From positions 682,001-746,000 of the forward strand of contig NC_017586.1 of assembly GCF_000240165.1 (NCBI RefSeq): a DNA stretch of 64,000 nt. Direction: 5' to 3'. The notes under the pieces are model-generated. The model had not been told where the DNA came from, searched no databases, and saw only the letters and a program-made list of their open reading frames with translations. The position numbers were made by a program, and so were the translations under genes. This stretch comes from Streptantibioticus cattleyicolor NRRL 8057 = DSM 46488 (lineage in GTDB: Bacteria; Actinomycetota; Actinomycetes; Streptomycetales; Streptomycetaceae). Shown here piece after piece: positions 15,100-21,777 of the stretch. Within the stretch, counting starts at the first letter, position 1. Each line of letters begins with the position of its first letter.

Positions 15100-15387
15100 C
15101 TACCGCTGGTGGCGCGGCTGGAGGAGGGTGGTCAGCCCTACCCGCCAGGCGTACTCCTGGGCGGTCCGGAGGTTAGGGAACTGCTGGCCGTGGTGGGTGG
15201 GGTGGTGGGTGACGGCGTGCGTGCCGGGGGCAATCTGCGTTACGTCTACGTGCGTGACGTGGAGAACGGCACCCCGGATGTCTCGGCCGGTCTCATAGCT
15301 GACGCCCCAGTGGGAGGCGGTGGTGTATCGAGCCTCGGGGTCGAAGGGCCCCGTGTTGACGATGTTCTGATCGGTCGTGGTGGTCAT
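15100..15387 (-). CDS. Hypothetical protein, 95 aa
   Basis: Start placed at ATG 15387 (MTTTTDQNIVNTGPFDPEAR), with GAAGGC upstream. It is His-rich in the middle (THVDVTQIAPGTHAVTHHPTHH), possibly metal-binding but unproven. The leader to the previous gene holds hairpin copy 6 and a second hairpin at about 15410-15440. Function unknown. Confidence 0.6.
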   Translation of the reverse strand: MTTTTDQNIVNTGPFDPEARYTTASHWGVSYETGRDIRGAVLHVTHVDVTQIAPGTHAVTHHPTHHGQQFPNLRTAQEYAWRVGLTTLLQPRHQR

Positions 15388-15495
15388 GGGTTTGCCTTCT
15401 CGGTCGTGGGAGCGCCGCGCCCGCTGGGGGTCGGGCGCGGCGCGGTGAGGGAGCACCCGCTGATGGGGCGCGGCGTCTGGAGGGTGCGCCCAGGG

Positions 15496-15532
15496 GGCCG
15501 TCCCGGGCTGGTCGTGCGATCCCGGGACGGCC
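15496..15532 (-). other. Intercistronic hairpin, CACGACC loop (copy 6)
   Basis: 12-bp stem GGCCGTCCCGGG/CCCGGGACGGCC. The sense loop is ATCGCACGACCAG, identical to copy 1 although the stems differ. It lies 6 nt after the stop of the 30-aa gene. Confidence 0.8.
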
Positions 15533-15537
15533 GGGGC

Positions 15538-15630
15538 TCAGTGGCCGAAGGCCACGGCGGTGATGATCGCCGAGCCGATGACCGCGATGATCACGGCGGC
15601 GATCAGGTCGCCGACCCCCAGACGCCTCAC
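15538..15630 (-). CDS. Single-helix membrane peptide, 30 aa
   Basis: GTG 15630 is preceded by an excellent ribosome site (AAGGAGG, 6 nt). The product starts MRRLGVGDLIAAVIIAVIGS: two arginines followed by about 18 hydrophobic residues, then AFGH. It is the first gene of a long operon behind a paired operator, so it is clearly meant to be expressed. Single-helix proteins of this size often modulate a membrane partner or act as phage or plasmid toxins or holin-like peptides; which applies here is unknown. Confidence 0.65.
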   Translation of the reverse strand: MRRLGVGDLIAAVIIAVIGSAIITAVAFGH

Positions 15631-15649
15631 GGTGCCTCCTTCCGTTGTT

Positions 15650-15671
15650 CCGGGGCGGGTCGGTCCCGCCC
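15650..15671 (-). other. 5' leader hairpin GGCGGG-CCCGCC before the 30-aa gene
   Basis: In the minus-strand leader GGGCGGGACCGACCCGCCC folds into a tight stem, followed by CGGAACAAC and the ribosome site. The same hairpin type, with CGGAACAAC after it, is found in the leader of the gene at 16602. Confidence 0.6.
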
Positions 15672-15685
15672 ACATCCACAAATTT

Positions 15686-15722
15686 AGTTGGTACCGACGC
15701 GGTTTTCAAGTCGATACCGGCT
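15686..15722 (-). promoter_or_regulatory. Paired operator and promoter of the 15630-12540 operon
   Basis: AGTTGGTACCGACG (15686-15699) and AGTCGATACCGGCT (15709-15722), 23 bp apart. The minus-strand -35 is TTGAAA, the spacer 17 bp and the -10 TAAATT. The transcript begins with a GGCGGG/CCCGCC hairpin. Confidence 0.75.
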
Positions 15723-15817
15723 ACTTGCGGCAAAGGGTTGTGCAACTCCGGCGAGCCCGAGCGCCAGCGCCGGAGCCCAGCCGCCCGCGGCGCCCCGGGC
15801 CCCGACGCCGCCGTGCA

Positions 15818-15946
15818 TCACAGATACCGGTAGTCGGCCTCGTAGTCGTCGACACGATCGCGGCCCTCGGCCTCGACGGGCTGACGGGCGGAACATCCGG
15901 GCTCGCAGTGTTCGTCGCAGCAGCAGCCCTGGTCGTGTATGCGCAT
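15818..15946 (-). CDS. Cys-rich small protein, 42 aa
   Basis: ATG 15946 with GAGGGGGA upstream. The N-terminal half (MRIHDQGCCCDEHCEPGCSA) holds five cysteines and two histidines, suited to a metal site. The C-terminal half is acidic with three tyrosines. The leader from the divergent operator promoter contains a GGGCGG/CCGCCC hairpin. Function unknown; a metal-binding or redox peptide is plausible. Confidence 0.6.
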   Translation of the reverse strand: MRIHDQGCCCDEHCEPGCSARQPVEAEGRDRVDDYEADYRYL

Positions 15947-16005
15947 CGGGTCCCCCTCGGATCCGGCGGGCGGTTCCGTTCCGCCCCCCTCATGTTCGTA
16001 ATCCT

Positions 16006-16071
16006 AGTCGGCACCGACTTCATTCTCACGCCCGTGGACGAGTTGTTTTTTAAGTCGGCGCCGACTACTAT
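16006..16071. promoter_or_regulatory. Divergent promoters with operators 47 bp apart
   Basis: AGTCGGCACCGACT (16006-16019) and the perfect palindrome AGTCGGCGCCGACT (16053-16066). A degenerate third site lies midway (about 16030-16043), giving roughly 23-bp phasing. Rightward: -35 TTGTTT (16043-16048), 17 bp, -10 TACTAT. Leftward: -10 TAGGAT with a weak -35. Each strong site lies in one spacer. Confidence 0.7.
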
Positions 16072-16081
16072 AGTAAGCGTG

Positions 16082-16101
16082 AGGGCGGGAGGTGCCCGCC
16101 C
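16082..16101 (+). other. 5' leader hairpin GGGCGGG-CCCGCCC before the gene at 16119
   Basis: A 7-bp stem with a 5-nt loop begins about 10 nt after the predicted start of transcription. It is followed by AGGATCGGGAGG and the ATG. Confidence 0.6.
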
Positions 16102-16118
16102 AGGATCGGGAGGATCCG

Positions 16119-16502
16119 ATGACCGTCAAGCCCGTCAACCACCGAACGGTGCTGAATCTCCTCCACCCGCTCCAGCGGGTGATCTCCATAGCGACCGTCA
16201 ACGGCCGTCACGAGACAGTCCGGATCGGCGAGCTGGTCGTCACCTGCTCCTTGAGCAAGACCTTCCGGTACGACGCCTACGACGGGGTGACCATCACGGT
16301 CATCAACCCCGCCGTCGGCATCCTGGACGTGAACGCGTTCCGGTTCGCCGACTACGGAGTGACCACCGGCACCAGCGAGAAGCACTCCCTGACGCTGATC
16401 ACTCCCGCCACCGCCGCATCCCTGGCGGATGGGGTGGGGATGACCGAGATGGAGCAGGCCATCCGCCGGTACCTGTCCGACTTCACCGGCATCGACCTCT
16501 AG
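16119..16502 (+). CDS. Hypothetical protein, 127 aa
   Basis: ATG 16119 with GGGAGG 6 nt upstream. Begins MTVKPVNHRTVLNLLHPLQR. The middle is beta-rich (ETVRIGELVVTCSLSKTFRY) and the C-terminus helical (EMEQAIRRYLSDF). It is a monocistronic unit between two operator promoters. Function unknown. Confidence 0.65.
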   Translation: MTVKPVNHRTVLNLLHPLQRVISIATVNGRHETVRIGELVVTCSLSKTFRYDAYDGVTITVINPAVGILDVNAFRFADYGVTTGTSEKHSLTLITPATAASLADGVGMTEMEQAIRRYLSDFTGIDL

Positions 16503-16510
16503 CAACTTTT

Positions 16511-16552
16511 AGTCGGTACCGACTTGTTTTTGCGGTCGGTACCGACTAATAT
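16511..16552 (+). promoter_or_regulatory. Best example of the paired operator promoter (gene at 16602)
   Basis: AGTCGGTACCGACT (16511-16524, perfect palindrome) and GGTCGGTACCGACT (16534-16547), 23 bp apart. The -35 TTGTTT (16524-16529) lies between them and the -10 TAATAT (16547-16552) directly after the second. The spacer is 17 bp. Confidence 0.85.
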
Positions 16553-16562
16553 TAAGGGTGTG

Positions 16563-16582
16563 AGGGCGGGAGAGTCCCGCCG
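16563..16582 (+). other. 5' leader hairpin GGCGGGA-TCCCGCC before the gene at 16602
   Basis: A 7-bp stem with a 3-nt loop starts about 11 nt after the -10. It is followed by GGAACAACCGGGAGG, which includes the ribosome site. Confidence 0.65.
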
Positions 16583-16601
16583 GAACAACCGGGAGGTTGA
16601 G

Positions 16602-17132
16602 TTGGAAACCGATCACAAGCACGGGGCGGATTGCCTAAGACTGTCCGCCACCCTCGCCGAGCTGGCACCCGGCATGCTGGTCCTCCACAACGGCAAGTGG
16701 CACACGGTCCAGCACACCTGGACCGCCGCCTTCACCGGCGCGTCCACCTTGCACCTGGCCGGCAGGACCCCGATCCCTTGCCTCGCTCGGGATCCGTGGA
16801 CCGTCCACGCGCCGGATGCCACGGTGCGAGTGCCAGCCCACGACGGCGAGCTGGTCTTCGTGGAGCACCTGCTGGCCGTGATGCAGCTGTCCACGATCGG
16901 CCTGTCACCCGACGAGCGTTACGCGGTGGCCAGGTGGATCGCCGAAGCCGCCCCGCTGTGCTCCCCCGCCGGGACGTACGCCGCGTCCCCGGAGTACAGC
17001 GTCGCCCAGGCGACGGCGAAGTTACTGGCGCTCAGCACCCGGGAGCTGCTGACGACGTACCAGCGGCTGCGCAGTGACACCGAGCGGCTGGCACGGCTGA
17101 TGGAGCGGGTCCGCCGGGAGCTGTCCTGCTAG
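16602..17132 (+). CDS. Hypothetical protein, 176 aa (TTG start)
   Basis: Start chosen at TTG 16602, 5 nt after GGGAGG; no nearer ATG or GTG fits. Residues about 12-80 form a beta-rich region (LAPGMLVLHNGKWHTVQHTW, DATVRVPAHDGELVFVEH). Residues about 85-176 are helical and end with a coiled-coil-like segment (TYQRLRSDTERLARLMERV). Monocistronic, operator-controlled. Function unknown. Confidence 0.6.
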   Translation: METDHKHGADCLRLSATLAELAPGMLVLHNGKWHTVQHTWTAAFTGASTLHLAGRTPIPCLARDPWTVHAPDATVRVPAHDGELVFVEHLLAVMQLSTIGLSPDERYAVARWIAEAAPLCSPAGTYAASPEYSVAQATAKLLALSTRELLTTYQRLRSDTERLARLMERVRRELSC

Positions 17133-17142
17133 CTCCACTCTA

Positions 17143-17184
17143 AGTCGGTGCCGACTTGTAAAACAGGTCGGCACCGACTACACT
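17143..17184 (+). promoter_or_regulatory. Paired operator and promoter of the gene at 17230
   Basis: AGTCGGTGCCGACT (17143-17156) and GGTCGGCACCGACT (17166-17179), 23 bp apart. The -35 is TTGTAA (17156-17161), the spacer 17 bp and the -10 TACACT (17179-17184). Confidence 0.8.
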
Positions 17185-17192
17185 AAGAACAT

Positions 17193-17210
17193 CGGCGGGA
17201 ACATCCCGCC
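17193..17210 (+). other. 5' leader hairpin GGCGGGA-TCCCGCC before the gene at 17230
   Basis: Same stem as in the 16602 leader with a different loop (ACA), placed about 9 nt after the -10 and followed by CCAACCCGGAGGG. Confidence 0.65.
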
Positions 17211-17229
17211 CCAACCCGGAGGGAACGCA

Positions 17230-17883
17230 ATGACCACCTTCACCGCGGCCGAGCGCAAGACGGCGACGGGCACCAAGGTCTACCTGCACTGGAACTGCAC
17301 CTGCCACCGCATCGGCGGCAGGACCCTCAAGGACATCACCTCCCCCGCCGACGCCATGGCTTACGCCACGGAGCGCGGATACACCACCGGCTACTGCAAG
17401 ACGTCACCGGAAGCCCCCGACGCCGCGCCCGCCCTCGACCAGCCCCAGACCCCGGCGACCGACACCACCGAGGAAGAGCCGGCCCCAGTGCCCGAGGGGA
17501 GCCCCGTCGAGAGCAGCAGCGAGTGGACTGTCGAGGTGAACAACCTCGACCAGGCGGGCAAGCAACGCCGCGACGGAATCACAGCCATCGTCTCAGCACT
17601 CGGCGGCGGGCAGATCACCTACACGTCGATCAAGACGAAGAGCAAGCGCGGCAACGCTGCGTTCGTCGTCACCGTGACCGGCAACCCCGCGGCCGAGCAG
17701 CCGGTCCGGGCATGGCTGACGGCCATGGAAGCGGAGCTGCCCACCACCGTGGAGCGGGCCAAGGCCGAAGCCAAGGCAATGGAGGGCGCCAGCAGCAACG
17801 ACCGCATGAAGGCGTGGAAGGGTGCCGTGCGCCGCTGGATCGCGCAATCCGGCGCCGACTTCGCTGCGGAGTTGCGCGCCTGA
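17230..17883 (+). CDS. Hypothetical protein, 217 aa
   Basis: The N-terminal domain (residues 1-62) has WNCTCHRIGG and a later Cys, a possible zinc site. A Pro/Glu-rich linker (65-98) follows, then a C-terminal domain (100-217) beginning EWTVEVNNLDQAGKQRRDGI with a beta-alpha pattern and ending in a long helix. Strong GGAGGG ribosome site. Operator-controlled single gene. No family recognised. Confidence 0.65.
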   Translation: MTTFTAAERKTATGTKVYLHWNCTCHRIGGRTLKDITSPADAMAYATERGYTTGYCKTSPEAPDAAPALDQPQTPATDTTEEEPAPVPEGSPVESSSEWTVEVNNLDQAGKQRRDGITAIVSALGGGQITYTSIKTKSKRGNAAFVVTVTGNPAAEQPVRAWLTAMEAELPTTVERAKAEAKAMEGASSNDRMKAWKGAVRRWIAQSGADFAAELRA

Positions 17884-17895
17884 CCGACCATAGAT

Positions 17896-17937
17896 ATCCG
17901 GTGCCGACTTAAGTACCTTGTCGGCACCGGGTACAGG
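17896..17937 (+). promoter_or_regulatory. Paired operator and promoter of the 18068 operon
   Basis: ATCCGGTGCCGACT (17896-17909) and TGTCGGCACCGGGT (17919-17932), 23 bp apart. The -35 is TTAAGT (17909-17914), the spacer 17 bp and the -10 TACAGG. A GGGGGCCG/CGGCCCCC hairpin begins the transcript. Confidence 0.7.
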
Positions 17938-18011
17938 CGGGGCGACGGGGGCCGGTCAGCACGGCCCCCGGCCGACAGAAACAGAGACCTCAGCAGCGAA
18001 CCGCCCGCCAC

Positions 18012-18036
18012 CCCCGGCGCGCACGACCGGCCGGGG
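18012..18036 (+). other. Leader hairpin, CACGACC loop (copy 7)
   Basis: 7-bp stem CCCCGGC/GCCGGGG with loop GCGCACGACCG, 32 nt before the GTG start. This copy precedes a first gene rather than lying between two genes. Confidence 0.7.
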
Positions 18037-18067
18037 ACGGACCCATAAACCGCCAGGAGCGCCACTC

Positions 18068-18568
18068 GTGAACCCCGAACCCGTCGAACTGTTCCTCGCC
18101 GTCGCCTACGACCGTCCCACCGACCCTCAGACGGTCCGCCCCCTCCCGGCCGGCTACAGCCTGAGCCACCTGACCATCAAGCGAGCCGACCACGTCACCG
18201 CTGGCGACCTGGTCGTCGGTGACGTCGACGCACCCGTCAGCCGCCCCTACCGCATCATGCGCTACGCCACCTACGTCGCGGCGCCCTACGACGCCCGCCC
18301 CGTCCCGGTGGACGCCCACTGCGAACGCTGCCGACTCTGGCGCAGGAACGCCTCGACCGACGGCTGGGTGTGCCTACGACCGCACTTCCAAGTGCGCGCC
18401 GACGAGCTGATCGCCGTGATCACGCCTGCCAGCCCCGTGCACATCCCGGACCAGCACTGCGTGTACACCTGCTCCATCGGCGTAAGCGGCCCGTACTCCC
18501 CCGGCTGCCCGGACTGCCACGGCCGCCCCTGCTCCCCCTGCCTCACCGCAGGAGCCAACACCCACTAA
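18068..18568 (+). CDS. Cys-rich hypothetical protein, 166 aa
   Basis: GTG 18068 with CAGGAG upstream. The N-terminus (NPEPVELFLAVAYDRPTDPQ) leads into a beta-rich body. Two cysteine clusters follow: CERCRLW with a later GWVC, and CPDCHGRPCSPC at the end, together a plausible pair of zinc ribbons. First gene of an operator-controlled operon with hairpins on both sides. Function unknown. Confidence 0.65.
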   Translation: MNPEPVELFLAVAYDRPTDPQTVRPLPAGYSLSHLTIKRADHVTAGDLVVGDVDAPVSRPYRIMRYATYVAAPYDARPVPVDAHCERCRLWRRNASTDGWVCLRPHFQVRADELIAVITPASPVHIPDQHCVYTCSIGVSGPYSPGCPDCHGRPCSPCLTAGANTH

Positions 18569-18573
18569 CCCCC

Positions 18574-18610
18574 GGGCTGCTCCGGCACGCACGACCAGCC
18601 GGAGCAGCCC
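18574..18610 (+). other. Intercistronic hairpin, CACGACC loop (copy 8)
   Basis: Perfect 13-bp stem GGGCTGCTCCGGC/GCCGGAGCAGCCC. The loop ACGCACGACCA is shared with copy 4, whose stem is different. It lies 6 nt after the stop. Confidence 0.8.
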
Positions 18611-18611
18611 C

Positions 18612-18803
18612 TCCACGAGGAACGCACTCGCCCTCGACCGGCACCTGTGCGACCCGAGCAGATGGAACCCGGTCGACCTGAGCTACGAGGAGTTCAACAC
18701 CGCTGCCCGGTATCTCGCCCGCGGCAACGAGGAGAAGCTGCGCCGGTATCAGACCTCCACGACCTACGACCTGGCAGGCGAATACGCGGCCCGTCGCTGC
18801 TGA
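18612..18803 (+). pseudogene. Short coding remnant without a usable start codon
   Basis: An open frame of about 60 codons ends at TGA 18801-18803 and reads like a real protein (RWNPVDLSYEEFNTAARYLA, LRRYQTSTTYDLAGEYAARR). It is flanked by hairpin copies 8 and 9 just as intact genes are. GAGGAA at 18617 is a ribosome site, but no ATG, GTG or TTG follows in frame. Either the start was mutated or a rare start is used. Confidence 0.45.
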
Positions 18804-18869
18804 GATGCAGCGTTCCGGTGCATCGCCGCCCTCGCCGCCGACTCCGTCAGCCGCGCCTGACCGATCCCA

Positions 18870-18906
18870 GGGCCACCCCGGCACGCACGACCACCCGGGG
18901 TGACCC
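18870..18906 (+). other. Intercistronic hairpin, CACGACC loop (copy 9)
   Basis: 11 of 13 stem positions pair (GGGCCACCCCGGC against CCCGGGGTGACCC). The loop includes ACGCACGACCA. It lies 25 nt before the next ATG. Confidence 0.7.
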
Positions 18907-18931
18907 ACCGGCACCGAAGGGAATCCGCGCC

Positions 18932-18976
18932 ATGCTGGACGCCAACGGACGCACCCCGCCCGGCTCGTGCCGTTGA
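18932..18976 (+). pseudogene. 14-codon ORF, probably a truncated gene
   Basis: ATG 18932 has GAAGGG upstream and a CACGACC hairpin before it, the normal arrangement for a gene in this element. The frame stops after MLDANGRTPPGSCR. The sequence beyond differs in character, so the gene was probably cut here by a rearrangement. Confidence 0.35.
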
Positions 18977-19245
18977 CTCGGCGGCACAGCACGGCCCCGG
19001 GCTGCGCAGTCCGTTGCCAGGGCCGGGTTGGCTGCGCGTGCGAGGGTCATGACCTGCCGGTCAACTGGCGGGTGTCATGACCTGGCGGGTGTGACGGGGG
19101 TCTTCTCTCGGCCACAGTCCCGAGCGGACGGTGCGCGCGGGTGTTACGCGTTCCGATCGAGATATCCGGATCAGCCCGGCCGAGGCTCGCTGCCCTCGAC
19201 GCCATGTCGCCGCCGTGCCGAGGGCTGCCAGCCGCCTTCAGCGGA
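18977..19245. other. Non-coding stretch at a probable junction
   Basis: No supported ORF. The segment GTCATGACCTG-CGG occurs twice near 19050-19090. It separates the last hairpin-bearing cistron from a lipoprotein gene of more chromosomal character. I see no att-like core. Confidence 0.4.
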
Positions 19246-19782
19246 TCAGCTGATCTTGTCGGCGGCCGTCTTGTACGCCGCGGCCTGTGCGGGGGTCAGG
19301 AAGTGGCTGACGCGGATCAGGATGGTGCCGTGCTGGTAGTCGTACTCAGCGAGTGCCGGCATGGACTTGGTGACGGCCTGGACGTACTTGGCGCGGGCTT
19401 CGGCGTCAGCGGGTGTGGCGAACGCCTCGATGGCGCCGCCCTTGCCGATGTCGGTGGCATCGAGGTGGCTGGTGTCGCCGGCGGGGACCCGGGAGTCCGA
19501 GAACGTGACCTTGGATGTGTACTGGTTCGGCCGCCCCAGGAGATGATTCGGGTCGTTCTCGGCGGTCACGGTTCCGGTGAGGTGCGCCGTGGGCACTGCG
19601 GTGGCGACAGTCTTGAACGCTGCGGAGGCGTTGGCGGCCGAACCGGCCGCCGATGACGGGGCCGTGGGGGTGCTGGATTTGCCTAACGCTTCGTTCGAGT
19701 GCGGGTCACTCGCACTGCTGGAGCAAGCGGCAGTGAGCAGGAGTGCTGCGGTCATGGTGACAGTGGCGGTGCTGCGGCGCAC
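19246..19782 (-). CDS. Putative lipoprotein, 178 aa
   Basis: GTG 19782 gives MRRSTATVTMTAALLLTAAC: a basic N-terminus, a hydrophobic core and a lipobox with the acceptor cysteine at residue 20, then a Ser/Ala-rich linker. The exported domain (residues about 55-178) is alpha/beta (TGTVTAENDPNHLLGRPNQY, YDYQHGTILIRVSHFLTPAQ). Similar small exported proteins occur in Streptomyces chromosomes. It has no operator or CACGACC hairpin and may not belong to the element core. Confidence 0.7.
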   Translation of the reverse strand: MRRSTATVTMTAALLLTAACSSSASDPHSNEALGKSSTPTAPSSAAGSAANASAAFKTVATAVPTAHLTGTVTAENDPNHLLGRPNQYTSKVTFSDSRVPAGDTSHLDATDIGKGGAIEAFATPADAEARAKYVQAVTKSMPALAEYDYQHGTILIRVSHFLTPAQAAAYKTAADKIS

Positions 19783-20060
19783 GGGAGTTCCCCCCAGGGA
19801 AGCTGTGTCGGTAGGTACGGGGAACTCTGCCAGAATCCGACGCATTCGAGCGGGCTTTTGACGGTACCGTGATGTTGACTGGATATTGCCGCTGAACGCT
19901 GTCCCTCCTCCACGGACCGGGACGTCCGCCGCGACCAGGACACCGCCGGTAGCCAGTACGGGCTAACCGCAGCCGACTCCCGCCGAGTACCTTTCGGCGA
20001 TCCCTGGCTTCCCGTCAGGGCTGTTTTCGGGGCCAGGGAAGATACGGAGGAGCGGATGCG

Positions 20061-20531
20061 TCACGTGATCGTGTAGGGCCTGGCGTATCCGGTCCTCTCG
20101 AACTCCGCTATCGCATGGTCGAGTAGCTCCACGGCAGTGGTGCGGCCGAGTGCATCCAGCATCATGACCACAGTGCATATCGTGATGGCGTGGACACGGC
20201 CCAGCGGCGCCAGGCTCTCCACCGCTCGGCCGAGCCCCATCTCCCCTGCGGCGACCCTACGCATGGCCATTGTCGTCGCAAGCTCGATCTCTGGCGGGGC
20301 CAGTGCGGCCACCGCGTCGATCTCGCGCACCTCCATGGATGGCTCGCCCAGGTTGTCGAAGATGTTGTCGTGATCGAGGATCAGCCAGACCAGGATCCGC
20401 TCCAGTCGTTCGGTGTCCAGGTCCGCGACGCAGGCGGTGACCGAGGTACGGTCCTGCGCGAGATAGGCTCTTGTTAGGTCAGTCGCCCGCCACATCACTT
20501 CGATGAGCTGCGGGTCGTCCGGGTTTGTCAT
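20061..20531 (-). CDS. Helical hypothetical protein, 156 aa
   Basis: ATG 20531 with GGAGGG upstream. Predominantly helical (EVMWRATDLTRAYLAQDRTS, LERILVWLILDHDNIFDNLG). The pattern of short helical blocks suggests a repeat-like or four-helix fold. No motif recognised. The flanking 19783-20060 and 20532-20730 show nothing further. Confidence 0.6.
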   Translation of the reverse strand: MTNPDDPQLIEVMWRATDLTRAYLAQDRTSVTACVADLDTERLERILVWLILDHDNIFDNLGEPSMEVREIDAVAALAPPEIELATTMAMRRVAAGEMGLGRAVESLAPLGRVHAITICTVVMMLDALGRTTAVELLDHAIAEFERTGYARPYTIT

Positions 20532-20730
20532 GGCCCTCCTTCTAGCGGAATTGCGGAAGAGGCGTGGGTGGTTCTCACCCGGTTCACCATTACGGGATGG
20601 CACTCGCCGTCGCGGTGAGGTGTTGATCGCTTGTGTCGCCGCGCTCACTGCGACGAGCCGAGGGATCGGGCGAGAGCTGGGGTCCAGGTCCGGTTACCGG
20701 TCGCTCACCTGCGGCCCCCCGGGGTGCGGG

Positions 20731-21150
20731 TCAGTGGCGTTGATGGCGTCCTGGAATCGGCTCAGGTAGGTCTCCTGGTGGAGATTCGTTATTGGTGAGT
20801 GCGGCGAGGACGGCGGCGCCGGCGGCGCGCTTGGCAGGTATGTGGAGCCAGTGGTACCCGAGTTCGGTTGCGCGTCGCACCGCTGCGTCGGTGTCCTTGC
20901 CAGGATTGGTGGGCATGGTGGGACGGCCGGGGGGGCGCCGGGGCGCGGCCTTGCGGCGCAGGCGGGTGCGTAGTCGCCCGTTGGCATTGCGCAGTTCCGC
21001 TACGGTGGCGACAGCGGCGGCTTGCTCGGAGGCCAGGTCGCGCAGGCCGGCGCGGAGGCGAGCGGCCTCGGCTGCGGTCAGTCCTCGGCGTTCAGCTCGG
21101 TCGGCGAGGTTCAGAAGCTGGGCGACGGTAGGCGGATGGCGAATGGTCAT
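20731..21150 (-). CDS. Hypothetical protein with coiled coil, 139 aa
   Basis: Residues about 8-65 form a coiled coil (AQLLNLADRAERRGLTAAEA, AAAVATVAELRNANGRLRTR). A basic Pro-rich hinge follows, and the C-terminal part (TDAAVRRATELGYHWLHIPA) is a small helical domain. It is the most distal gene of the leftward operon that includes the HNH-like and Mini-A genes. Function unknown. Confidence 0.55.
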   Translation of the reverse strand: MTIRHPPTVAQLLNLADRAERRGLTAAEAARLRAGLRDLASEQAAAVATVAELRNANGRLRTRLRRKAAPRRPPGRPTMPTNPGKDTDAAVRRATELGYHWLHIPAKRAAGAAVLAALTNNESPPGDLPEPIPGRHQRH

Positions 21151-21187
21151 CGTCCTCTGAGGCTGCTCTGGACGCGGAAGCGCCCGG

Positions 21188-21225
21188 CGCCGCCTCGGTA
21201 GTGACGGCTGGGCCGGGCGCTCGTC
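21188..21225 (-). other. Hairpin after the HNH-like gene
   Basis: AGCGCCCGG pairs with CCGGGCGCT over a 25-nt loop that can form an inner stem. It takes the same stop-to-start position as the CACGACC family but has an unrelated loop. Confidence 0.4.
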
Positions 21226-21231
21226 CGCTAG

Positions 21232-21777
21232 CTAGGGTTGGTCGTTCGGCCGTTGTCGGCAGATCGCACAGTAGGCGCGGCCATCGGCATACAACCGGCC
21301 GTGCAGGGTTTGGTCATGGCCACTGCGGCACTGCGACGGGCGTGACCGCCCGCCCCCGAGGTACCGGAGCTGTTCTCGCAGGCGCGTGCGGCCGGGGGTG
21401 TCTTCGATGTGCGCCGGTTCGACGCAGTGGTCCATGTCGCACTCTGGCTGTGCGTATCCCTGGGGTTCGCGTCCGGTGCGGAGGCGGAAGGCAATCCGGG
21501 ACGCGGTGTACATCTTGCCGCGGTGCCGGAACACTGGGGTGCCATTGGCTTGCCGAGGCCCAGTCCACTCCAGGTGGCCGCCCGCGACCGGCCGCGTGCG
21601 TGCACGGAACGCTGCCTCTACCGAGGGGTAGGGCACCGGGTACGTCGGTGGCCGCACAGCTGGGATCCCTAGATCACGTTGAATCGCCGGAACGGTGGCG
21701 GGCGGCCGACTGTCGGTCCAGCGGACCGTCCCGTCCCGCACTTGTGTTGCCAAGTCAGTACTGGTCCGGGTGGTCAC
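21232..21777 (-). CDS. HNH-endonuclease-like protein, 181 aa
   Basis: GTG 21777, with GGAG upstream, lies inside the end of the previous gene. Residues about 60-140 have the order of a phage-type HNH fold: LEWTGPR, a K-Y-ASRIAF helix, ECDMDHCVEPAHIEDTPGRT (Cys-His-Cys then N/E-x-x-H), then a Cys pair (CRSGH ... CAICR). The canonical second Asn of HNH is replaced by Glu, so activity is uncertain. It could be a homing-type or restriction-like nuclease, or only a DNA-binding zinc protein. Confidence 0.65.
   Translation of the reverse strand: MTTRTSTDLATQVRDGTVRWTDSRPPATVPAIQRDLGIPAVRPPTYPVPYPSVEAAFRARTRPVAGGHLEWTGPRQANGTPVFRHRGKMYTASRIAFRLRTGREPQGYAQPECDMDHCVEPAHIEDTPGRTRLREQLRYLGGGRSRPSQCRSGHDQTLHGRLYADGRAYCAICRQRPNDQP

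Noticed and set aside
15900-15946. Cys-rich 42-aa ORF as antisense of a longer rightward ORF (15560-16549)
   Set aside because: The rightward frame runs across the divergent promoter and operators, so the short leftward gene with its own promoter is preferred.
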